17,646 nucleotides of DNA from assembly GCA_045597845.1 (NCBI GenBank), contig JAZLKZ010000103.1, forward strand, positions 1 through 17,646, in the 5' to 3' direction. The position numbers and the translations under genes are program-made. Within the stretch, counting starts at the first letter, position 1; every line of letters starts with the position of its first letter. Source of the DNA: Colimorpha sp045597845 (GTDB taxonomy: Bacteria > Bacteroidota > Bacteroidia > Bacteroidales > P3). Below, one piece after another: positions 1-7,469 of this stretch. Under the pieces are notes generated by a model, which saw nothing but the letters and a program-made list of their open reading frames with translations, was not told where the DNA came from and searched no databases.

Positions 1-112
1 TTACCTGGGCACCGCAATTGCTGCAGGTGGTGAGCTGAGCTGCCTCCAGGCTGTCGTGCGTTCTTCTCTTGGCCGTTCTGGTCTGTGAGAATCTGTGTTT
101 TGGATGTGGCAT
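1..112 (-). CDS. rpmF: 50S ribosomal protein L32 (partial, 3' end outside window)
   Basis: This is the N-terminal 37 codons of ribosomal protein L32, a small zinc-binding protein of the large ribosomal subunit. The ATG is at 112-110 and the frame stays open to the window edge. The peptide begins MPHPKHRFSQTRTAKRRTHD, matching the family pattern (M-x-H-P-K-x-R-x-S-x-T-R-T-x-K-R-R-T-H-D). It reaches the first zinc-knuckle pair, CSNC, at residues 30-33. It lies 95 bp downstream of the yceD/DUF177 gene on the same strand, the common yceD-rpmF arrangement, which supports both calls. The start is preceded only by AT-rich sequence with no Shine-Dalgarno. Identity is near certain from the conserved N-terminus; the second Cys pair lies outside the window. 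Confidence 0.95.
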   Translation of the reverse strand, partial: MPHPKHRFSQTRTAKRRTHDSLEAAQLTTCSNCGAQV

Positions 113-207
113 AATTTATAATTTTTATTTGTTTATTATTCAATTGGAGTGATCTGTGAATTGAGACCAGTGAACTGATAGAAATCTTCTTTGCTTTTCA
201 CTCTTGA

Positions 208-726
208 TTAATCTTCGTTCTTCAGTTGCTTGAGGGCTTCCCATCGTGGGTCGATCTCTTCGCTTGCTTCTGTCTGTTCTTCTTCGGTGTTGAGGTATTT
301 CAGCACTTCGGGGTCGCATTCACCTTCTTTGTGTAGTTTTTGCATCGGCATGGCCACTACCACATATTCATACATCCACTGTGCCAGGTCGATGGTTGTC
401 GCTTTTTCGGGCAGCACTACGGTGTCTTCATTGTCGCTGGATTCGGTATCGCTGAATTTCACGAGTAAATCCTGCTTTCCTTCAACAGCTACTTCCAACT
501 CGCCGAGACATCTGTCGCAAGTGCTTTTGATTGTCCCTTGAAAGTCGAAATGGAACACTGTATCGTGTGCCGTTTTCTCCAGAGTGACATTGAAAATGAC
601 GTTTCCATCAAGAAATTCTTCATTTTCGAACGTAGAAAAAAACGCTCCGTCCAGTGTGTAATCGTAATGGTAATTACCTGGTTTCAAGTCGTTAACTCGG
701 ACTTCTGTGTCTGTTCTACGCTCCAT
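208..726 (-). CDS. yceD: YceD/DUF177 family protein (23S rRNA accumulation protein family)
   Basis: A 172-residue cytoplasmic protein of the DUF177/YceD family. E. coli YceD is linked to 23S rRNA accumulation, and in plants a DUF177 protein acts in 23S rRNA processing; the biochemical role here is inferred from family. Visible hallmarks are the C-x2-C pair at residues 70-73 (CDRC) in the middle, an acidic linker, a later HKEGECD motif near residue 132-138, and the C-terminal DPRWEALKQLK segment characteristic of the family. The ATG at 726-724 gives the expected N-terminus (LKPGNYHYDYTLD). It precedes rpmF on the same strand, the typical pairing, and has its own promoter candidate just upstream (749-756), so yceD-rpmF probably forms a transcript separate from rimO. 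Confidence 0.88.
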   Translation of the reverse strand: MERRTDTEVRVNDLKPGNYHYDYTLDGAFFSTFENEEFLDGNVIFNVTLEKTAHDTVFHFDFQGTIKSTCDRCLGELEVAVEGKQDLLVKFSDTESSDNEDTVVLPEKATTIDLAQWMYEYVVVAMPMQKLHKEGECDPEVLKYLNTEEEQTEASEEIDPRWEALKQLKNED

Positions 727-748
727 TTATGCACTCGTATTGAGTTTG

Positions 749-756
749 CAAAGATA
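749..756 (-). promoter_or_regulatory. Promoter -7 element upstream of yceD-rpmF
   Basis: On the minus strand this octamer reads TATCTTTG, an exact match to the Bacteroidota primary-sigma -7 consensus TAnnTTTG. A TTTG (plus-strand CAAA at 772-775) lies 15 bp upstream, shorter than the usual spacing of about 19-20, within a T-rich stretch. The predicted transcript would start near 742-746 and have a leader of only about 16-20 nt before the yceD ATG at 726. The element is seen directly; function is inferred. Confidence 0.6.
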
Positions 757-818
757 CAAAAAAATTATTAACAAAAAAAATAAAATATTATTTGCCGAAA
801 TTTGGATGGATTTTCGTG

Positions 819-2135
819 CTATGATTTGGCAATTTCGGCGAAAAGATCGTGTTCCACGGCATCGGTGATTGTGGCGGTCTGGAAGGTACCTATCTTGAGG
901 TCTCCGCCGGAAACGGGAATAAGCACTTCATCGTCGATTTCGGGCGAGTCGTATTCGGTGCGCCCTACGTAGTAGTCGCCTTCGCGTCGGTCGATGAGTA
1001 CCTTGAATTGCTTGCCTATCTTGTCTTGGTTGATTTCCATGGAGATGGATTCTTGCAACGCCATCAGCTCATCAATGCGGGCTTGTTTCACTTCGTCGGG
1101 TACGGGGTCGCCAAGTGGTTCTGCCGGGGTATGCTCTTCGGGCGAATAGGCAAAGACGCCCATTCGGTCGAAGCGGGCTTGTGCGACGAATTCTTTCAGT
1201 TCCTGAAATTCCTTTTCGGTCTCACCGGGATAGCCCACGATGAGGGTTGTCCGTACGCAGGCGTCGGGAAGCTTTTCGCGGAACTGTTGCAGCAGTTGCA
1301 ACGTGCCTTCTTTGTCGATGCCGCGTTGCATGGATTTGAGGATGCTGGTGCTGATATGTTGGAGAGGTATGTCGATGTAGTTGCAGATGTTGTCGTGTCG
1401 GCGCATGACCTCGATGGCGTCCTGTGGAAAGGATGTCGGGAAGGTGTAGTGCAGTCTAATCCATTCGGCGCCGCTCTCGTCGGCAAGACGGTCGAGCAAT
1501 TCGCCGAGGGCGCGCCGTTTGTAGAGGTCTAAGCCATAGTAGGTGGTGTCCTGTGCAATGACTATCAGTTCTTTTACACCATTTTTGACCAACGTCTTGG
1601 CTTCGGCAACAAGTTCTTCGATGGGCCGGGAAATGTGCCTGCCTCGTATGAGCGGGATGGCGCAGTAGGAGCAGTGGCGGTCGCAGCCTTCCGAAATCTT
1701 GAGGTAGGCGTAGTGTTTGGGGGTGCTGACTTTACGTAAAAGTTCGTTGTTGTGCTTTTTGACGCAAACGGAATCCTTCTTAACCCATTTCTTGATGGCA
1801 GCCACCATCTTGTCCCATTCGTGTACGCCGTACCAGAGGTCCACTTCGGGCATCTCGCGTTTCAACTCTTTCTTGTAGCGTTCCACAAGGCAACCGCACA
1901 CCACCAAAAGACGTTCTTTGCGGCCTCGGTTTTTGACTTCGCACTGCTCGAGGATCACGTTGATGGACTCTTCTTTGGCGTCACCGATAAAGCCGCAGGT
2001 GTTGATGATGACGATGTCGCAGTCGTTTTGCTTGCGGTCGAAATAGATGGTTTGTCCGCACGATTCCAGTTTGCCGGCTACAAATTCCGAATCTACCGTG
2101 TTCTTGGAACAGCCTAAAGTGATGATGTTGATCAT
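819..2135 (-). CDS. rimO: Ribosomal protein uS12 methylthiotransferase RimO
   Basis: A radical-SAM enzyme that adds a methylthio group to the conserved aspartate of ribosomal protein uS12. The 438-residue length is normal for the family. The N-terminal domain starts ITLGCSKNTVDSE with C9, continues with C47 (NTCGF) and C82 (VVCGCLVERY), the three ligands of the auxiliary cluster. The radical-SAM motif C-x3-C-x2-C is at C151, C155 and C158 (EGCDRHCSYCAIPLIRGRHI), and the C-terminal ~70 residues form the TRAM region. RimO is favoured over MiaB by the ITLGCSKNTVDSE and CAIPLIRGRHISRP signatures. It begins 31 bp after the ftsY stop codon on the same strand, so the two are probably cotranscribed. 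No convincing terminator was seen after it, only a T-rich stretch. Confidence 0.96.
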   Translation of the reverse strand: MINIITLGCSKNTVDSEFVAGKLESCGQTIYFDRKQNDCDIVIINTCGFIGDAKEESINVILEQCEVKNRGRKERLLVVCGCLVERYKKELKREMPEVDLWYGVHEWDKMVAAIKKWVKKDSVCVKKHNNELLRKVSTPKHYAYLKISEGCDRHCSYCAIPLIRGRHISRPIEELVAEAKTLVKNGVKELIVIAQDTTYYGLDLYKRRALGELLDRLADESGAEWIRLHYTFPTSFPQDAIEVMRRHDNICNYIDIPLQHISTSILKSMQRGIDKEGTLQLLQQFREKLPDACVRTTLIVGYPGETEKEFQELKEFVAQARFDRMGVFAYSPEEHTPAEPLGDPVPDEVKQARIDELMALQESISMEINQDKIGKQFKVLIDRREGDYYVGRTEYDSPEIDDEVLIPVSGGDLKIGTFQTATITDAVEHDLFAEIAKS

Positions 2136-2166
2136 GGAAGAGGGGTGATGATTTGGAAGTTATTTG

Positions 2167-3120
2167 CTAATCTTTTTTGCTGAAGAGGCTGTCTACGAAA
2201 TCTTTAGGATTGAAGATTTGCAGGTCTGTCATCTTCTCTCCGAGTCCGATGTAGCGTACGGGAATCTTAAATTGGTCGCTGATACCGATGATGACGCCAC
2301 CCTTGGCGGTTCCGTCGAGCTTGGTGAGCGCCAATGCGTTGACTTCCGTCGCGGAGGTGAATTGCCTGGTCTGCTCTATGGCGTTCTGACCCGTCGATGC
2401 ATCCAAAACGAGCAGGATTTCGTGCGGAGCGTCTATCTGGAGCTTCTGCATTACTTTCTTGATTTTGCCAAGCTCGTTCATCAAGCCTATTTTGTTGTGG
2501 AGACGCCCTGCAGTGTCTATGATTACCACGTCAATGTCCTTGGAAATGGCTGACTGGAGCGTGTCGTAGGCTACCGATGCGGGGTCGGCGTTCATGCCCT
2601 GCTGCACGATGGGAACATCAACTTTGCTGGCCCATAGCATGAGTTGCTCCACGGCTGCCGCCCTGAAGGTGTCGGCTGCGCCGAGCATGACTTTCTTGCC
2701 TGCTTTCTTGTATTGGTAAGCCAGTTTGGCGATGGTGGTGGTCTTGCCAACTCCATTTACGCCAACTACAAGAATGACATAGGGTTTCTTGGACAGTGGC
2801 GATTCGAAATCCTGAGGGAAATTGTTCTCCTCTTGTACCAGCAACTGGGCAATCTCGTCCTTTAGGATGTCGTTGAGTTCCGAGGTGCCGATATATTTGT
2901 CGCGCTGAATCCTTTTCTGTAGGTTCTCTATGATTTTCAATGTGGTCTCCACTCCTACGTCGGAGGTGATGAGACTCTCTTCAAGGTTGTCCAGCACCTC
3001 GTCGTCTATGGTGCTGCGTCCGAGAATGGCTTTAGAGATCTTGTCAAAGAAACTCTCCTTGGTTTTGTTGAGACCTTGATCCAGCGTATCTTTTTGCTCT
3101 TTTCTTGAAAATAGACCCAT
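2167..3120 (-). CDS. ftsY: Signal recognition particle receptor FtsY
   Basis: The SRP-receptor GTPase that docks SRP-ribosome complexes at the inner membrane. The protein has 317 residues: a short basic N-terminus (MGLFSRKEQK) without the long acidic A domain of E. coli FtsY, the helical N domain to about residue 100, then the NG GTPase domain. Visible GTPase motifs: P-loop GVNGVGKTTT (120-129), DTFRAAA (150-156), DTAGR (202-206), TKLDGTAKGG (266-275) and the closing GLGE motif. FtsY rather than Ffh because it ends after the G domain (PKDFVDSLF) and lacks the Met-rich M domain. rimO follows at 31 bp, a common Bacteroidota pairing. The upstream neighbour here is a thioredoxin-like gene 100 bp away. 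Confidence 0.97.
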   Translation of the reverse strand: MGLFSRKEQKDTLDQGLNKTKESFFDKISKAILGRSTIDDEVLDNLEESLITSDVGVETTLKIIENLQKRIQRDKYIGTSELNDILKDEIAQLLVQEENNFPQDFESPLSKKPYVILVVGVNGVGKTTTIAKLAYQYKKAGKKVMLGAADTFRAAAVEQLMLWASKVDVPIVQQGMNADPASVAYDTLQSAISKDIDVVIIDTAGRLHNKIGLMNELGKIKKVMQKLQIDAPHEILLVLDASTGQNAIEQTRQFTSATEVNALALTKLDGTAKGGVIIGISDQFKIPVRYIGLGEKMTDLQIFNPKDFVDSLFSKKD

Positions 3121-3204
3121 GGTTTTTAAGAGTTTAGAGTTAGCGGGTTTTGAATTTCTGATTCATGAATGATGAACTGTCGCCTCAAATCTGCAAGTCG
3201 GTGT

Positions 3205-3220
3205 TCATCGTTTGCGATGA
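3205..3220 (-). other. Short perfect hairpin abutting a stop codon
   Basis: TCATCG (3205-3210) and CGATGA (3215-3220) form a perfect 6-bp stem with a 4-nt loop directly after the TAG stop of the thioredoxin-like gene (3221-3223). On the minus strand it has no following T-run, so it is not a standard intrinsic terminator. It could be an mRNA-processing or stability element, or chance. Confidence 0.3.
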
Positions 3221-3772
3221 CTATTGTCCGAGTTGGCGGTTCATTTCGGGCTGTATCTCCTTGGCGAAGATGCGTTGGTAGGTTTCAAAGGAGTATTTCT
3301 TGTAGTCGCCCGAGGCAAAGTACCACAAGATGGTGATGAGCTCGTCGGGGGTCTGGTATCCTTGAATGATGTTTTGCAACGATTTGTCGCTGGTGAAGAT
3401 TCCAAACGAAGGAAATCCCATCTCTTGCCCCAGAATGGTGCGGGCAAAGGTGTGGGTCGAAGGACGGCCTCCGGCGGTTGTGGCGGCGTTGTTGTACTTG
3501 ATTCCGTTCCACTTGAACTCGGAGTTGCCTTCGGCGTTGAATTTTACGGGTATGTAGTACTTGTTGAGGATCTTGATGACGGTGGGATTCGTAAATGTTT
3601 CCTTGTCCATCTTTTTGCACCATCCGCACCAGGATGTATAGAAATCAATAAAATAGGCTTTCTTTTCGGTGTTGGGTGCTTGCGATGCCTGTTCGATGGA
3701 TTCCCATTTCACCTGCGCTTGGATGTTGAAGGTGAAAATGCATGCTGCAATAATGAGTAGTAATTTCTTCAT
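3221..3772 (-). CDS. Periplasmic thioredoxin-like protein (CGWC active site)
   Basis: A 183-residue exported protein with a thioredoxin fold, probably a periplasmic disulfide reductase or isomerase; partners are unknown. Residues 1-20 are a signal peptide (MKKLLLIIAACIFTFNIQAQ), with likely cleavage near QA-QV. The mature part has FYTSWCGWCKKMDKETF with the redox pair C49/C52, and a probable cis-proline at P121 (GFPSFGIF). The WCGWCKK-MD-ETF pattern resembles the Thioredoxin_7/DUF255-like group rather than classical TrxA. A roughly 30-residue insert between the active site and the cis-Pro is rich in G, N and T. It sits between the SpoIID-like gene (126 bp upstream) and ftsY (100 bp downstream). 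No consensus TAnnTTTG promoter was visible in front of it. Confidence 0.83.
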   Translation of the reverse strand: MKKLLLIIAACIFTFNIQAQVKWESIEQASQAPNTEKKAYFIDFYTSWCGWCKKMDKETFTNPTVIKILNKYYIPVKFNAEGNSEFKWNGIKYNNAATTAGGRPSTHTFARTILGQEMGFPSFGIFTSDKSLQNIIQGYQTPDELITILWYFASGDYKKYSFETYQRIFAKEIQPEMNRQLGQ

Positions 3773-3898
3773 ATAATATTTTTTTTGTTATCTATATAAT
3801 AATGTATTATACTATTGTCGATTTGTTTTTATGCGTTCAGTTGTCTGAAAAGGTTCTTGGACTTCGTTTCCGAGTTTCTAATCCATAGTCGCTATCTA

Positions 3899-5230
3899 CT
3901 ACCATTCGTACTGCCAGTCTGATTCGAGGTCTTGCTTTTTTGCGTCATATACTTCCTCGCGTTCTTCTCGGTCGTACATGCGGAATAATTGCCCCAGCCA
4001 GTCTTCTTTTTTCGATTTTACTTGAGTGTTTTTATGTTTGTCGTCTTCGATGATTTGTTCTATCTGTTTGATGTAGTTTTCCACATAGTTCTTGGGGGCG
4101 TTTTCGTCACGGAAGAGATGCGCTCCGGTATAGTAGTGGCGTATGATGCTGTCGTAGGAAATGCCCAGCGACACCATGCGGATGGTGCCTTCCTGACTCA
4201 GTCCCACGCCGTGTCCGTAGCCGTGTCCGTTGATGGTCACGTTGTTGGTCGTGGAGTCGTATGTGGTGGAGAAAAAGGTCGATTTAAGTTTGAAGTCCAT
4301 GCGGATTCGTGTCAAAGGAATGTTGAGCAGTTTGGCCTGTCGGGTATCCTGCTTGAAGTTGAGCAGACTGTCGCGGATGCTGTCTTGTGTGATGTCGAGT
4401 TTGTGTGTTTTGGCAAAGTAGTTCAGCCATTCGTTCTTGGTCACCACTTTCACCCAGTTGCTTTGTCGCATTGAATAGGAGAAAGTGTCGGGCACCGAAC
4501 GTAGATAGGGCAGAGCGCTGCGCCATACGTCTTCCGAGTTGGCGGTCTGTCCGCCGGAGTTGGAGTGAAAAGGTGTCTCTATAAGGTTTCCTGCGGAATC
4601 CACGATGGTTTCGCCTGAACTCTGCATGGTGCCCAACATGATGTCGGGTCGTACGCAGCGGTTCAGGTAGGCCTGACAGTGCACATGGTCGCAGAAATTG
4701 TATCCGTCTTTGCTGTGTTTGTTGATGTTGCGCAGCGCCCAGGTGCGGGAGATGATGGCTTGTACGCGGAAAATGTCCGTCTGGCTGCCGTAGATTTCCG
4801 ATTGTACTACACCTGCCAAGTAGGTCTCAAATTCAACGTCGTTGATGAGTTGTAGTTTCTTCGTCTTGTCGAGTGTCACCACCAGGTCGCCTTCGTAGGT
4901 TCTTTGCTTCTGTCCGCGAGGATTTATGCACATGATGCATGCGGTGTCGGTAGCTTCCAGACGCACCTGCGTGTAGTTGCCGTAGTGGTAGCCGTTGATT
5001 GACACCGAGATGCTGTCTTTCACTTTGAGCAGTTCCACCGACATTCCTTCGCCCACCATGGCTTCCAGCAGGTTGGTGTCGTTTGCGTAGAGGTTGTATT
5101 CGCCCAAATCGAATGATACATAAACACATTCGAGCGTGACATTGGAGAATATGCGCACCTTTACTCTGTTTGCGAATGCCGCAGAGCAACACGTCAGTAT
5201 CAGTAGGCAGGTTAGTAATAGACGGCGCAT
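3899..5230 (-). CDS. SpoIID/LytB domain protein (putative peptidoglycan lytic transglycosylase or amidase enhancer)
   Basis: A 443-residue exported protein of the SpoIID/LytB family, whose studied members cleave peptidoglycan glycan strands with denuded stem peptides. Residues 1-20 form a signal peptide ending AFA. The SpoIID domain is clear: YLAGVVQSEIYGSQ with E145 aligning to the catalytic Glu of SpoIID; VQAIISRTWALRN; CDHVHCQAYLN with C180 and C185; FHSNSGGQT; and near the end GHGYGHGVGLSQEG. The C-terminus is a charged, lysine/glutamate-rich tail. The frame is open upstream to 5332, but that extension overlaps lpxB and lacks a signal peptide; the ATG at 5230-5228 gives one and lies 4 bp after the lpxB stop, so it is preferred. 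Such proteins in non-sporing Bacteroidota have no fixed role; peptidoglycan remodelling is an inference. Confidence 0.88.
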   Translation of the reverse strand: MRRLLLTCLLILTCCSAAFANRVKVRIFSNVTLECVYVSFDLGEYNLYANDTNLLEAMVGEGMSVELLKVKDSISVSINGYHYGNYTQVRLEATDTACIMCINPRGQKQRTYEGDLVVTLDKTKKLQLINDVEFETYLAGVVQSEIYGSQTDIFRVQAIISRTWALRNINKHSKDGYNFCDHVHCQAYLNRCVRPDIMLGTMQSSGETIVDSAGNLIETPFHSNSGGQTANSEDVWRSALPYLRSVPDTFSYSMRQSNWVKVVTKNEWLNYFAKTHKLDITQDSIRDSLLNFKQDTRQAKLLNIPLTRIRMDFKLKSTFFSTTYDSTTNNVTINGHGYGHGVGLSQEGTIRMVSLGISYDSIIRHYYTGAHLFRDENAPKNYVENYIKQIEQIIEDDKHKNTQVKSKKEDWLGQLFRMYDREEREEVYDAKKQDLESDWQYEW

Positions 5231-5234
5231 TTTT

Positions 5235-6353
5235 TTATTTTGAATAAGTGTTGATTTGCTTGATAATGTCGGTGGCGACCCTCTCCGAGGCTCCTTCGTC
5301 GCCCAAAAGGTTGCGCAACTCTTTGTAACCAAATAGTATGCGCTCTCTATTTATGCCCATTTGTGCCACTTGCATGAATTCATTATCCAGGGTCTGGGTG
5401 TTGAAGTCGTTTTGTATGAGCTCAGTAACAATGGGCTTGTTGGTGATAAGGTTCACCAAAGAGATGTATTTGACACGTTTCCCCACAAATTGGCGTGCAA
5501 TGGCTATCGAGAGGGCGTTGGCTTTGTAGCAGACCACCTGCGGTACGTTGAAAAGTGCAGTCTCCAACGTGGCGGTTCCCGAACATACCAGAGCCGCGTG
5601 GGCTGATGAAAGCAGTTCGTAGGTTTTGTCGTACCAGATTTCGATATTTTCCAACGGCTTTTTGATGACATTCTTGTAGAACTCGGCACCCAACAAACTC
5701 ATGCCGGCTACCACAAATTGGTATTCGGGATGCAGGTCCACCACTTTCAGCATTTCGGGAAGCATTTTCGCCACCTCTTGCTTGCGACTGCCTGGCAGCA
5801 ACGCCACGATGGGCTTTCCGTCGGTCGGACTTTCTTCTTTTTTGAACTGTCCCACTTCGTCCAGCAAGGGGTGTCCCACAAACAGGGCTTGCGGAAAGTC
5901 GTTGTCCTTGTAGAACTGTTGCTCAAAGGGGAGAATGTAGTAGAGCCGGTCTTGGTCGCGGCGCATATTTTTGATGCGTCCTTTCTTCCATGCCCACAGC
6001 TGTGGCGAGATGTAGTGGAAGTTGCGGAAGCCCTTGGTCTTGGCGAATTTTTCTATCTTGAGGTTGAAACCGGGGTAGTCGATATAGATGATGGCGTCGG
6101 GGTTGTAGGCGACGATGTCCTTTTTGCAGAAACTGATGTTGCCGAGCACGGTCTTGAGGTGCAGCATCACCTCGATGAATCCCATATAGGCAAGGTCTTT
6201 GATGTGTTTTACCATCGTGCCGCCCACGGCTTGCATGGCATCACCGCCCCAGAAACGGATTTCCGCATCGGAATCTTGCGCCATAATGTCCCGCATCAGA
6301 TTTGCTCCATGCAGGTCCCCAGAGGCTTCGCCGGCGATGATGTAGTATTTCAT
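5235..6353 (-). CDS. lpxB: Lipid-A-disaccharide synthase
   Basis: Glycosyltransferase (GT19) that condenses UDP-2,3-diacylglucosamine with lipid X to make the lipid A disaccharide, at the cytoplasmic face of the inner membrane. The 372-residue protein carries the family signatures: IIAGEASGDLHGA (6-17), WGGDAM (35-40), IDYPGFN (91-97), YISPQLWAWKKGR (114-126), FVGHPLLDE (158-166), LLPGSRKQE (186-193) and the donor-site motif CSGTATLET (258-266). It confirms a Gram-negative outer membrane with lipid A. It lies 15 bp after the small membrane-protein gene and 4 bp before the SpoIID-like gene, implying one tightly coupled transcript. Confidence 0.97.
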   Translation of the reverse strand: MKYYIIAGEASGDLHGANLMRDIMAQDSDAEIRFWGGDAMQAVGGTMVKHIKDLAYMGFIEVMLHLKTVLGNISFCKKDIVAYNPDAIIYIDYPGFNLKIEKFAKTKGFRNFHYISPQLWAWKKGRIKNMRRDQDRLYYILPFEQQFYKDNDFPQALFVGHPLLDEVGQFKKEESPTDGKPIVALLPGSRKQEVAKMLPEMLKVVDLHPEYQFVVAGMSLLGAEFYKNVIKKPLENIEIWYDKTYELLSSAHAALVCSGTATLETALFNVPQVVCYKANALSIAIARQFVGKRVKYISLVNLITNKPIVTELIQNDFNTQTLDNEFMQVAQMGINRERILFGYKELRNLLGDEGASERVATDIIKQINTYSK

Positions 6354-6368
6354 GTCAATTGGTTTTCG

Positions 6369-6653
6369 TTATTGAACGGAAAATTTGAGCACTAATGCGA
6401 TGTAGATGATGAAAGTAAGAAAGAATGTCACGATGAGGGCTTTGCAAGTCTTTTCGTAGCTGTTCTTCTTGGCATAGTAGCGTAGGATGAGTAGTATGGG
6501 AATGAAAATGCCGCCAAACCAGCGCAGATGTAGCATTACGGGCTCTTGCGCAACGACAAGTCCCAACCAGATGAGCAACCCCGTCAGTGCCTCGGCGCCC
6601 AGTCCGGCAATCACGCCCGGTTTGTAGTCGTTTTGTTTGAAGTAGTCAAGCAT
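6369..6653 (-). CDS. Small three-helix inner-membrane protein, unknown function
   Basis: A 94-residue hydrophobic protein with three predicted membrane segments at about 13-35, 41-60 and 71-90, separated by a short basic loop (RYYAKKNSYEKTCK). No catalytic motif or named domain is recognised. It is supported as a real gene by its ATG start 6 bp after the surE stop, its stop 15 bp before lpxB, and membrane-protein composition over the whole length. Its place between surE and lpxB suggests a link to envelope or lipid biogenesis, but that is context only. Confidence 0.72.
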   Translation of the reverse strand: MLDYFKQNDYKPGVIAGLGAEALTGLLIWLGLVVAQEPVMLHLRWFGGIFIPILLILRYYAKKNSYEKTCKALIVTFFLTFIIYIALVLKFSVQ

Positions 6654-6659
6654 AGATGT

Positions 6660-7451
6660 CTATTTTTCACTTGTTTTGAAGAGTTCTTTGATGGTAGGAA
6701 TCGCTTCGTGGCAGGTATAGTCGGGGTGGATGGGCACCACCGAAATGTAGCCTCTGCAGAGAGCACCTTCGTCAGAATTGGGATCTATGTCGTTGCATAC
6801 AAACTTGCCTGTGAGCCACCAATAGGGTCTTCCGGCGGGGTCGTGGCGCTCTTCGAAACTGTCGGTCCATGCCGCCTTGGATTCGCGGCATACTCGTATG
6901 CCTTTGATTTCCTCGGCGGGGAGGTCGGGAATGTTCACGTTGAGCGACACATCGTCGGGCAGTCCGTTTTCCAGCACCTTGGAGATAATCTCTTTGATAT
7001 AAGGTATTCCAGGCGTGAAGTCGGCATCGGTGTTGGAGTTGAGCATTGAGAACCCAATGGCGTCGAATCCGTTGGCGGTAGCCTCAACCACGGCGCCCAT
7101 TGTGCCGCTATAGAGGATGTTTATGGAGGAATTGCTGCCGTGGTTGATGCCCGAAAGAATCAACCTGGGCTTCCTCGGACAGAAATGTTCCGTACCTAAC
7201 TTCACGCAGTCGGTCGGAGTGCCGTCGCAAGCGTAGATGTGCAAATCTTCCTGTTCGATGATTTTGCGTACGCGCAGCGGTCGGCTCATGGTAAGCGACT
7301 GGCTAAGTCCCGAGGAGTTCGTCTCGGGAGCAACCACTACCACGTCGCCAAATTCGCGGGCGATGGTTGTCAGCACTTTGATGCCTTTGGCATGTACGCT
7401 GTCATCGTTGGTGATGAGTATCAGGGGCCGAGTGTCAGAGTTGGGATTCAC
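6660..7451 (-). CDS. surE: 5'/3'-nucleotidase SurE
   Basis: A metal-dependent nucleoside monophosphate phosphatase of the SurE family. The 263-residue protein shows the metal and active-site motifs: ITNDD (D16, D17), SSGLSQSLT with S47, and SGINHGSN with N103 followed by YSGTMGAVVEA. The usual NDDG is NDDS here, a mild deviation next to the metal-binding Asp pair. The start codon is GTG (7451-7449). No in-frame ATG exists between it and the ITNDD motif, which must lie near the N-terminus, so the GTG is the best choice. It begins 18 bp after the DUF4340 stop and ends 6 bp before the small membrane-protein gene. Confidence 0.94.
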   Translation of the reverse strand: MNPNSDTRPLILITNDDSVHAKGIKVLTTIAREFGDVVVVAPETNSSGLSQSLTMSRPLRVRKIIEQEDLHIYACDGTPTDCVKLGTEHFCPRKPRLILSGINHGSNSSINILYSGTMGAVVEATANGFDAIGFSMLNSNTDADFTPGIPYIKEIISKVLENGLPDDVSLNVNIPDLPAEEIKGIRVCRESKAAWTDSFEERHDPAGRPYWWLTGKFVCNDIDPNSDEGALCRGYISVVPIHPDYTCHEAIPTIKELFKTSEK

Positions 7452-7469
7452 AGGCGTTTCTTTTAGGGG

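Noticed and set aside
780..818. Possible terminator after rimO
   Set aside because: Only about five pairs form and the T-run is too far away; the T-rich part is better explained as promoter-upstream sequence of yceD.
849..1532. 227-residue plus-strand frame across rimO, and similar frames opposite the other minus-strand genes
   Set aside because: These mirror genes with strong family motifs on the other strand and show no domain signatures themselves.
5231..5332. N-terminal extension of the SpoIID-like gene
   Set aside because: The extension overlaps lpxB, is not like the family N-terminus and would hide a good signal peptide starting at 5230.
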